From IMG/VR virus record IMGVR_UViG_3300040751_002495, positions 1 through 21,058 of that record: a stretch of 21,058 nucleotides of DNA. One strand, 5' to 3'. The stretch comes from a virus. Under the pieces are notes generated by a model, which did not search any database, was not told the origin of the DNA, and saw only the letters and a program-made list of their open reading frames with translations. This document shows, piece by piece, positions 17,229 through 21,058 of this stretch (position 1 is its first letter; every line of letters starts with the position of its first letter). The translations under genes and the position numbers were made by a program.

Positions 17229-17245
17229 CGGTGTTGCAATCACCG
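17229..17245 (-). other. perfect hairpin after tRNA-Cys
   Basis: CGGTG (minus strand) and CACCG pair around a seven-base loop ATTGCAA, six bases after the CCA end of tRNA-Cys. It may protect or direct processing of the tRNA 3' end. It has the look of an anticodon arm with UGC, but no other tRNA parts surround it. Confidence 0.5.
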
Positions 17246-17250
17246 AACTC

Positions 17251-17325
17251 TGGAGTGGATGATAGGAATCGAACCTACTTCAAACTGATTTGCAGTCAGT
17301 CACCTAACCATTCAGTCACATCCAC
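17251..17325 (-). tRNA. tRNA-Cys(GCA)
   Basis: 75 bases including encoded CCA. Acceptor GTGGATG pairs with CATCCAC; anticodon arm ACTGA-CTGCAAA-TCAGT gives anticodon GCA; T arm GTAGG-TTCGATT-CCTAT; the discriminator base is T (U73), the known cysteine identity base. The third of three tRNA genes in order of transcription. Confidence 0.92.
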
Positions 17326-17333
17326 GAATTTGG

Positions 17334-17363
17334 GACTGTCTTTTTCGCATGCGAGGCACAGTC
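17334..17363 (-). other. hairpin between tRNA-Asn and tRNA-Cys
   Basis: Minus strand GACTGT and ACAGTC (17358-17363 and 17334-17339) pair and enclose TCGCATGCGA, itself self-complementary. It lies in the 50-base spacer and could be a processing or pause element. Confidence 0.45.
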
Positions 17364-17375
17364 ATTCCATTTAAA

Positions 17376-17451
17376 TGGCTGGGGTAGTTGGGATCGAACC
17401 AACGACATATGGATTAACAGTCCACCGTTCTACCTACTGAACTATACCCCA
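17376..17451 (-). tRNA. tRNA-Asn(GTT)
   Basis: 76 bases with encoded CCA. Acceptor TGGGGTA pairs with TACCCCA, discriminator G; anticodon arm GTGGA-CTGTTAA-TCCAT gives GTT; T arm GTTGG-TTCGATC-CCAAC. All conserved bases present; the D-arm TAGTTCAGTAGGTAGAA is standard. Confidence 0.93.
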
Positions 17452-17458
17452 AAAATTT

Positions 17459-17535
17459 TGGTGTCCCCTGCAGGAGTCGAACCTGCGACCTACTGCTTAG
17501 AAGGCAGTTGTTCTATCCAACTGAACTAAGGAGAC
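17459..17535 (-). tRNA. tRNA-Arg(TCT)
   Basis: 77 bases with encoded CCA. Acceptor GTCTCCT pairs with AGGGGAC (one G-T pair), discriminator A; anticodon loop in CTGCCTTCTAAGCAG gives TCT, reading AGA and AGG; T arm GCAGG-TTCGACT-CCTGC. First tRNA in the transcript. Its codons are often rare in hosts but frequent in AT-rich phages. Confidence 0.93.
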
Positions 17536-17598
17536 GTTCTACTGCGGTGATGATGTCATCTCTAAAAAGAACACCTATCACCAAACCTACTATAAAAT

Positions 17599-17817
17599 TT
17601 AACACACTATCACTTCATTGTCAAGCTTTTCTGCCATCAAATCAATCCATCGATCTTCTTCATCAATCTCTGCCTCAATCGCATTGATCAGTCGTTGGAT
17701 GCGCAATGCTTTACCATAAGCACTGATACCAACATTGGTCTGTGCGATCTCAGAAGAATCCAAAAACTGAACCGCATCTTTCAGCGTGTTCAGAATCTCT
17801 TGATTATCAACTCTCAT
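17599..17817 (-). CDS. 72-aa helical protein
   Basis: ATG 17817 overlaps the preceding stop (TAATG). MRVDNQEILNTLKDAVQFLD is followed by a helical amphipathic stretch (A-L-R-I-Q-R-L-I-N-A-I-E-A-E-I-D-E-E-D-R-W-I-D-L-M-A-E-K-L) and ends in the cysteine of E-V-I-V-C. No known domain. It is the last protein gene before the tRNA cluster in transcription order. Soluble, acidic. Confidence 0.65.
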   Translation of the reverse strand: MRVDNQEILNTLKDAVQFLDSSEIAQTNVGISAYGKALRIQRLINAIEAEIDEEDRWIDLMAEKLDNEVIVC

Positions 17818-18209
17818 TATACAGTCTCCAAATAAGCATACTCTTCATAAGGGAGTGGTTCGCAATCATCAGGCAACCCCTTCTTCCACTCTGCAGCCAG
17901 TGCCTCTGCCTCTTGCTCCATCTCGTATTGAATACGGAGTTGAGCACAGATGTTCTCGTAAGTCTGCTCTAGATCCTCAATATCCATTTCGTCCCAAGCA
18001 AGACGCATACGGCAACCATAAAGGTCTTTAGATGCATCACTGATGCCATTGATCAGTTCGTTGCGTTTGAAGTCCTCGACAGTGTAGACACCCATGTCTG
18101 CCCAATAACTCATGTCATCAGTATACTTAGACATCCACAGACCGGGTTCTTGCTCCATCATCACGTCTGCTTTTGCATTAAGTGTTTCGATGTGCTGTAA
18201 CAAAGTCAT
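17817..18209 (-). CDS. 130-aa acidic protein
   Basis: ATG 18209 overlaps the previous stop (TAATG). It starts MTLLQHIETLNAKADVMMEQ and has W-A-D-M-G-V-Y-T-V-E-D-F-K-R, G-C-R-M-R-L-A-W-D-E-M and long acidic helices (E-D-L-E-Q-T-Y-E-N-I, then Y-E-M-E-Q-E-A-E-A-L-A-A-E-W-K). Ends in the aromatic L-P-Y-E-E-Y-A-Y-L-E-T-V. No recognised fold or active site. Strongly negative, so a binding partner with basic surface, perhaps a host enzyme, can be imagined but is not supported. Confidence 0.65.
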   Translation of the reverse strand: MTLLQHIETLNAKADVMMEQEPGLWMSKYTDDMSYWADMGVYTVEDFKRNELINGISDASKDLYGCRMRLAWDEMDIEDLEQTYENICAQLRIQYEMEQEAEALAAEWKKGLPDDCEPLPYEEYAYLETV

Positions 18210-18463
18210 TATGCTTCACCTCGCATTGTCAAAATAATATCACGAACTGCTTCACGGTCAACGGTGTCGACACCGTATGCCATAACACCTTTCAATGCTT
18301 TTTCGTTCTTGAAGTATTCGTTGATACCGTCAACAATCTCTTCGTGTTCGAACTGGAATTCTTCAGCATAAATGCCGTCGTGCTCTAAACTGTAGAAGTC
18401 ATTCATATAAGCAATGAATTCGTGACCTCGTTCTGCAATCTTCATCATATCGTTCAAATTCAT
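18209..18463 (-). CDS. 84-aa protein, first gene of the 18463-17599 set
   Basis: ATG 18463 preceded by AGAGAGATT inside the repeated leader, so the start is well placed; TTG two codons earlier is less likely. MNLNDMMKIAERGHEFIAYM, then Y-S-L-E-H-D-G-I-Y-A-E-E-F-Q-F-E-H-E-E-I-V-D-G-I-N-E-Y-F-K and a final V-D-T-V-D-R-E-A-V-R-D-I-I-L-T-M-R-G-E-A. Helical and acidic, no cysteine or membrane segment. Expressed from the promoter at 18494-18521 together with two further genes by TAATG overlaps. Function unknown. Confidence 0.7.
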   Translation of the reverse strand: MNLNDMMKIAERGHEFIAYMNDFYSLEHDGIYAEEFQFEHEEIVDGINEYFKNEKALKGVMAYGVDTVDREAVRDIILTMRGEA

Positions 18464-18470
18464 AATCAAT

Positions 18471-18488
18471 CTCTCTTCTCAATCAACA
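18471..18488. repeat. 18-bp leader repeat, copy 3
   Basis: Identical to 10530-10547 (ctctcttctcaatcaaca on plus). On the transcribed strand it lies between the -10 box and the ATG and includes the ribosome site. Confidence 0.7.
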
Positions 18489-18493
18489 TGTAT

Positions 18494-18521
18494 ATAATAA
18501 CATAATGGGGAATAGAGTCAA
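18494..18521 (-). promoter_or_regulatory. sigma70-like promoter for the 18463-17599 set
   Basis: TTGACT (18516-18521) and TATTAT (18494-18499) with 16 bases between, nearly the same as the promoter at 10927-10954. Confidence 0.75.
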
Positions 18522-18581
18522 CACTTTTATGCGCATTTTTTTGTTTTTTTTCACATTTTTTTGCGGATAAAAATCAAGCAC

Positions 18582-18971
18582 TTAGACGAAATACTTCATA
18601 AGGTTCATAGCAGTTGCAGTTGCAGTGATCGCACCCCCCAACAGAATTGCTCTATCGTTCCACACAGAACCAACATAAACCCATCCAATCGAGGATAGTA
18701 GATAGCAAACCTTACCTACGAATTCTATATCTGCTTGAATTAGAAAGATGCCAATAATAGCAAGAAACGTTGCTCCCCATTTCGCATAGTAGTCTGGTGT
18801 GCCAGTAGGTGTAGTCGGACGTAAGTCCTCTGCTTCTGCTTGAAGTTCTGCGAGTTCTTGTGCGAGACGTTTCTTTTCTTGAGCAAGTTCCATTGCAAGA
18901 CGACCTGCCTTGGACATAGTAGAACCTTCGAACTTCTCGTGTATTTCGTTGCTCACGTCGATCTCACTCAT
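18582..18971 (-). CDS. 129-aa coiled-coil and membrane protein
   Basis: The first half (MSEIDVSNEIHEKFEGSTMS, then a K-R-L-A-Q-E-L-A-E-L-Q-A-E-A-E-D-L coiled coil, residues about 20-50) precedes a proline/threonine linker (R-P-T-T-P-T-G-T-P-D) and two to three hydrophobic helices (A-T-F-L-A-I-I-G-I-F-L-I-Q, V-C-Y-L-L-S-S-I-G-W-V-Y-V-G, L-L-G-G-A-I-T-A-T-A-T-A-M-N-L). This is the layout of an inner-membrane protein with a cytoplasmic helical domain. It follows another small membrane protein directly (start five bases downstream of its stop codon). Family not recognised. Confidence 0.7.
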   Translation of the reverse strand: MSEIDVSNEIHEKFEGSTMSKAGRLAMELAQEKKRLAQELAELQAEAEDLRPTTPTGTPDYYAKWGATFLAIIGIFLIQADIEFVGKVCYLLSSIGWVYVGSVWNDRAILLGGAITATATAMNLMKYFV

Positions 18972-19199
18972 TTAGACTAACCACCAGTTGTAAATACCAT
19001 ATACATCAACAGTAATGAATACTGCGTTTTGGAAAATCATTGGATTGTCTTTGTACTTACAAAAGACAAAAGTCAGCATGATATGCCCAATCAAGAACAG
19101 AATCATTCCGTACTTGCTTATTTCATTGTTAGACGATAGCAATATTGCGGCAGTTAAAAACAATACAGATGCTATCCACTTCGCAGTATTAGAATTCAT
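18972..19199 (-). CDS. 75-aa membrane protein, three spans
   Basis: MNSNTAKWIASVLFLTAAIL starts the first span; a second (Y-G-M-I-L-F-L-I-G-H-I-M-L-T-F-V-F) and a third (M-I-F-Q-N-A-V-F-I-T-V-D-V-Y-G-I-Y-N-W-W) follow, joined by C-K-Y-K-D-N-P. The R/K-D-x-P-x-x-x-x-N-x-x-F-x-x-x-D-x-x-G-I-x-N-W pattern resembles a family of small phage/bacterial membrane proteins known to me only as hypotheticals. It may form a unit with the following 129-aa membrane protein. Confidence 0.7.
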   Translation of the reverse strand: MNSNTAKWIASVLFLTAAILLSSNNEISKYGMILFLIGHIMLTFVFCKYKDNPMIFQNAVFITVDVYGIYNWWLV

Positions 19200-19411
19200 A
19201 ATGTAATATCACCTAAATCTTCTAAGAATTCTTTTTCGAGATTGTTCCACGTGCGCACGTGTACACGTTGCCTAGAACGATGATTTGGATCAGGGTGATT
19301 ATCAGTGACCCTCACCCACTTACGACCGACTCTGGCCCGGACAATACGTGCACCACTTCCGATACGTGGCATCTGGTCTTGTAGTGTCACGGAATACATT
19401 TCAGTTTTCAT
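19196..19411 (-). CDS. 71-aa basic protein
   Basis: ATG 19411 overlaps the preceding stop (TAATG). MKTEMYSVTLQDQMPRIGSG is followed by A-R-I-V-R-A-R-V-G-R-K-W-V-R-V-T, H-P-D-P-N-H-R-S-R-Q-R-V-H-V-R-T-W-N-N-L-E. The R-rich strands look like an RNA- or DNA-binding beta unit. No cysteine or membrane segment. Family unknown. Confidence 0.65.
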   Translation of the reverse strand: MKTEMYSVTLQDQMPRIGSGARIVRARVGRKWVRVTDNHPDPNHRSRQRVHVRTWNNLEKEFLEDLGDITL

Positions 19412-19632
19412 TAGAACTCACCTACTGTAGAATTTTTTGCATAGTACTTTCTAGCACTCTCTTCATATATAGAAGATGCTCGTAGTTGACGCATTTTTTC
19501 CTCAACAGCATCTTTTCTCAATGTGTCCCAAATAATCTGACGAGCAGTCTCACGACCACTGTTAATAGTGAACGTATCTAGATATTCGAACAACTTTTCA
19601 GTTACTTCAACCATTCCCTTAAACTCGGACAT
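19411..19632 (-). CDS. 73-aa helical protein
   Basis: MSEFKGMVEVTEKLFEYLDT begins a protein of helices with S-G-R-E-T-A-R-Q-I-I-W-D-T-L-R-K and K-M-R-Q-L-R-A-S-S-I-Y-E-E-S-A-R-K-Y-Y-A-K. Its first 14 bases overlap the 70-aa gene. Both termini are coupled. No domain recognised, no membrane segment, slightly basic. Confidence 0.6.
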   Translation of the reverse strand: MSEFKGMVEVTEKLFEYLDTFTINSGRETARQIIWDTLRKDAVEEKMRQLRASSIYEESARKYYAKNSTVGEF

Positions 19633-19831
19633 CTTCGAACTCCTTAAAACCGTTTGGTTCTAGGTTACACACCCAATAGTCACAGTGACCGATGCGATGG
19701 TTATCATTCACACGACATGCCCAATCGAATGCTTCTGCTTCTCCTGTGAATGTCATTTCTTGTTTCATGACCATACCCTTCATCATACCTTTGGTGAAGT
19801 GTGCTTCGAACTTATAAACTGGAATAATCAT
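19619..19831 (-). CDS. 70-aa protein with W-A-C and H-C-D-Y-W-V-C segments
   Basis: ATG 19831 lies 30 bases after the TATAAT of its promoter. MIIPVYKFEAHFTKGMMKGM, a strand pair, then V-M-K-Q-E-M-T-F-T-G-E-A-E-A-F-D-W-A-C-R-V-N, and H-R-I-G-H-C-D-Y-W-V-C-N-L-E. T-G-E-A-E-A-x-x-W-A resembles a small alpha/beta protein of about 70 residues found in many tailed phages; no activity is known to me. Three cysteines and two histidines could bind a metal. Confidence 0.65.
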   Translation of the reverse strand: MIIPVYKFEAHFTKGMMKGMVMKQEMTFTGEAEAFDWACRVNDNHRIGHCDYWVCNLEPNGFKEFEDVRV

Positions 19832-19860
19832 ATCTAATACCTCAAAGGACTACAATACTT

Positions 19861-19888
19861 ATTATACAGAGTCTGAGGATTAGGTCAA
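19861..19888 (-). promoter_or_regulatory. sigma70-like promoter with perfect TATAAT
   Basis: TTGACC (19883-19888) and TATAAT (19861-19866) with 16 bases between, directly before the 70-aa gene. It serves the leftward run 19831-18582. Confidence 0.8.
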
Positions 19889-19901
19889 GGGTTTTTTTAG
19901 A

Positions 19902-20108
19902 TTATTTTGTTATATGCTTATAATTTACGATCATAACCATGGTGTATATAACTAAGGAGGGTAGGAAAACAGGGAGGGTGCTATTCCCTCCCAAAATTTC
20001 TTTGAGTTCACGGACATCATAGAAAGTGCCCATGAATGCAACTATGAGCAGGTGAATGCCCCAAGATGCGAATAATAATATAAAGGTGTTTCTAATCAGT
20101 GCTTGCAT
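19902..20108 (-). CDS. 68-aa two-span membrane protein
   Basis: MQALIRNTFILLFASWGIHL opens a first span, then a short loop with Y-D-V-R-E-L-K-E-I-L-G-G-N-S and a second span (V-F-L-P-S-L-V-I-Y-T-M-V-M-I-V). K-H-I-T-K ends the protein. The ribosome site before ATG 20108 is weak (AAGTGC), so translation may depend on the upstream genes. Size and topology would suit a holin-like or inhibitor protein, but no lysis genes flank it. Confidence 0.6.
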   Translation of the reverse strand: MQALIRNTFILLFASWGIHLLIVAFMGTFYDVRELKEILGGNSTLPVFLPSLVIYTMVMIVNYKHITK

Positions 20109-20120
20109 GCACTTATTTAG

Positions 20121-20174
20121 TTACTTCTGTGGTCCGAAAAACCACTCATACTCTTCGTCTGTATACGGAAACAT
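20121..20174 (-). CDS. 17-aa microprotein candidate
   Basis: MFPYTDEEYEWFFGPQK from ATG 20174, with an excellent site GGAGAAC just before it. It starts inside the 46-aa gene in another frame and ends 13 bases before the two-span membrane gene. Aromatic and acidic. It may be a true product or only a translational relay that brings ribosomes to the next start. Confidence 0.4.
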   Translation of the reverse strand: MFPYTDEEYEWFFGPQK

Positions 20175-20286
20175 GTTCTCCGAATCTCCTATGTGTCTCT
20201 GCGTCAAGTACTGATCTGTACTTTGCTTGTGCGTCCATGAAAGTGGTCTCAATCGTCATCAATAAAACGATGAACAATGAGATCAT
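20146..20286 (-). CDS. 46-aa protein with hydrophobic N-terminus
   Basis: ATG 20286 overlaps the previous stop (ATGA). MISLFIVLLMTIETTFMDAQ is hydrophobic for nine residues, then A-K-Y-R-S-V-L-D-A-E-T-H-R-R-F-G-E-H-V-S-V-Y-R-R-R-V forms a basic helix. It resembles a short membrane-anchored basic peptide. An internal ATG (20259) gives a cytoplasmic version. Family unknown. Confidence 0.55.
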   Translation of the reverse strand: MISLFIVLLMTIETTFMDAQAKYRSVLDAETHRRFGEHVSVYRRRV

Positions 20287-20489
20287 TTCTGCTCCATTAT
20301 TTGATTCACAATATCACCAAGTGACATGTGACGGTAATCTCTGTTGTGCGTCTTCAGATGCTGTGCGGTTTCCATTGCCGCTTGCAGTCTTCGTGCTTCG
20401 ATGAATGCATCATAAATGCGAACAAAAAAATCTCTGATTGCTACACATACTGTGCAGGTAGTTTGATATACACTTGTGGTGCTGATCAT
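20283..20489 (-). CDS. 68-aa protein, DUF1127-like helical pattern
   Basis: ATG 20489 with GGAG seven bases upstream is preferred over a start six codons earlier. MISTTSVYQTTCTVCVAIRD leads to F-F-V-R-I-Y-D-A-F-I-E-A-R-R-L-Q-A-A-M-E-T-A-Q-H-L and H-M-S-L-G-D-I-V-N-Q-I. The long A-R-x-x-Q-A-A-M-E-T helix followed by L-x-D-I recalls the DUF1127 pattern of small basic helical proteins (helix, then L-x-D-I/L-G). It sits behind an early plus late promoter pair. Confidence 0.6.
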   Translation of the reverse strand: MISTTSVYQTTCTVCVAIRDFFVRIYDAFIEARRLQAAMETAQHLKTHNRDYRHMSLGDIVNQIMEQK

Positions 20490-20537
20490 TTGTATTCTCC
20501 AAGTCAAGGTTAATGTTAGTTACTTGTGGTAACGTTT

Positions 20538-20578
20538 TATTTATACAAAAGTATACCTTAACTTGTGCATTGCGTCAA
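20538..20578 (-). promoter_or_regulatory. sigma70-like promoter plus T4-type late box before the 68-aa gene
   Basis: TTGACG (20573-20578), 17 bases, TATACT (20550-20555) makes a good early-type promoter; TATAAATA at 20538-20545, five bases further on, makes a T4-type late promoter. The gene could thus be read in both phases of infection. Confidence 0.65.
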
Positions 20579-21058
20579 GTTTTATTCGTGTCAATTACGA
20601 CTTTATGTACATACCAATCGTACCAACGTTTATACATTTCGATTCGTTCAACATGATCATCATACATCACCATTTCAAATGCTTGATCAGGATCATCGAT
20701 ATCACCTTGAATTACTGCAGGTGCGTAATCACATCGACCAAAACATACAACTGGAATTCCATGCAACATTGCCTCTTGTCCACTACCACCATTTAAAACA
20801 AACATTGATTGTGCGTTCTTTACCAACTCATTAAAGTTTGCATCGGCAACATACAAAACGTTTTTAAATCCACCTTCGATAATATCTTTGAGAGGTGCCA
20901 TTGATGTGAAATTTACTGGGTGTCCCTTGAAGACAATTTGAGGAATATCATCTCTTGTGTTTGCCATGTGACATAACTGAGTCACAAAGTGTTCTACACT
21001 AAAATCAGAGTGGTACTTGATTGTTTCGTCGTGCGGTAACTGCAAAGGAACAACAATG
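20575..21058 (-). CDS. KpsC/KpsS-like capsule-sugar glycosyltransferase, C-terminal part
   Basis: Runs off the right edge; 160 codons are present and the frame continues through the edge (I-V-V-P-L-Q-L-P-H-D-E-T-I just inside it), so the start lies outside. The segment has the capsule-synthesis transferase pattern: I-V-F-K-G-H-P-V-N (H-P), N-V-L-Y-V-A-D-A-N-F-N-E-L-V-K-N-A-Q-S-M-F-V-L-N-G-G-S-G-Q-E-A-M-L-H-G-I-P-V-V-C-F-G, where N-G-G-S-G-Q-E-A is the nucleotide-sugar site with S/G-x-x-x-E-A. Such enzymes attach Kdo or related sugars. With the GT4 and G-N-G-motif proteins it suggests glycan building or surface change during infection. It is truncated only by the window. Confidence 0.75.
   Translation of the reverse strand, partial: IVVPLQLPHDETIKYHSDFSVEHFVTQLCHMANTRDDIPQIVFKGHPVNFTSMAPLKDIIEGGFKNVLYVADANFNELVKNAQSMFVLNGGSGQEAMLHGIPVVCFGRCDYAPAVIQGDIDDPDQAFEMVMYDDHVERIEMYKRWYDWYVHKVVIDTNKT

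Noticed and set aside
17229-17245. A fourth tRNA (tRNA-Ala with UGC)
   Set aside because: Only the anticodon arm is present; the CCA of tRNA-Cys ends six bases before it and there is no D arm, T arm or acceptor stem.
17599-17627. TTGACA-N17-TAAATT before the tRNA cluster as a promoter
   Set aside because: The -35 match lies in the last codons of the 72-aa gene and the -10 is poor; the tRNAs may simply be cotranscribed. Not listed as a feature.
1-21058. CRISPR arrays, insertion sequences, integrase or attachment sites
   Set aside because: No regularly spaced direct repeats, transposase or recombinase motifs were seen; tRNA genes are intact and internal to a phage transcript.

Overview
The window looks like part of the genome of a lytic T4-like (myovirus-type) phage, probably marine. 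The evidence is a run of T4 genes in T4 order on the minus strand (gp33 late-transcription coactivator, gp59 helicase loader, gp32 ssDNA-binding protein), a T4 RNase H, T4-type late promoters (TATAAATA), very tight packing with ATGA/TAATG stop-start overlaps, many proteins under 80 residues, a tRNA cluster, and auxiliary genes typical of marine phages (fatty-acid desaturase, peroxiredoxin, glycosyltransferases). The DNA is AT-rich. The strongest host clue is a circularly permuted tmRNA gene whose tag begins ANDN. Permuted tmRNAs are known mainly from alphaproteobacteria and some cyanobacteria and betaproteobacteria, and ANDN is an alphaproteobacterial-style tag start, so an alphaproteobacterial host (for example a SAR11 or roseobacter-type marine bacterium) is my inference, not something the sequence proves.

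Layout. 1-1181, minus: the replication/late-transcription block 33-59-(57-aa coiled coil)-32, with gp32 running off the left edge. 1250-3147, plus: a five-gene operon behind a late promoter (membrane-anchored coiled-coil protein, 44-aa protein, thermonuclease-like SNase, DUF1353 protein, 77-aa protein). 3144-3467, minus: a small secreted two-cysteine protein. 3520-3781, minus: the permuted tmRNA with a TATAAATA promoter at its 5' side and a hairpin-T6 terminator. 3789-10898, minus: a dense train of mostly uncharacterised small genes, including a RecB/MGME1-like PD-(D/E)XK exonuclease, a cysteine-free FmdB-like protein, a SAM methyltransferase, a zinc-ribbon protein and an LPP20-like lipoprotein. 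10988-13680, minus: small genes, a GNG-motif Rossmann-like protein, a conserved T4-like 145-aa protein and RNase H. 13736-17045, minus: a GT4 glycosyltransferase, an AbrB-like protein, a Prx5-type peroxiredoxin, three short overlapping genes, a conserved 164-aa protein and a desaturase. 17072-17535: an unrecognised structured RNA candidate and tRNA-Cys(GCA), tRNA-Asn(GTT) and tRNA-Arg(TCT). 17599-20489, minus: small early-type genes, several membrane proteins. 20575 to the right edge: the C-terminal part of a KpsC/KpsS-like capsule glycosyltransferase.

Regulation. Almost everything is transcribed leftwards. Five good sigma70-like promoters (TTGAC-type -35, 16-17 bp spacer, TATAAT-type -10) and three weaker or variant ones precede the leftward gene sets. 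Two or three of these share a nearly identical promoter-leader cassette. T4-type late boxes stand in front of the rightward operon, the tmRNA, the gp33 block and the 20489 gene. At two sites an early-type and a late-type promoter coincide.

Many genes are shorter than 60 residues; fifteen of them, from 17 to 59 residues, were found by reading gaps and overlaps directly. The most notable element is the phage-borne permuted tmRNA, followed by the multi-branched RNA candidate between the tRNAs and the desaturase.
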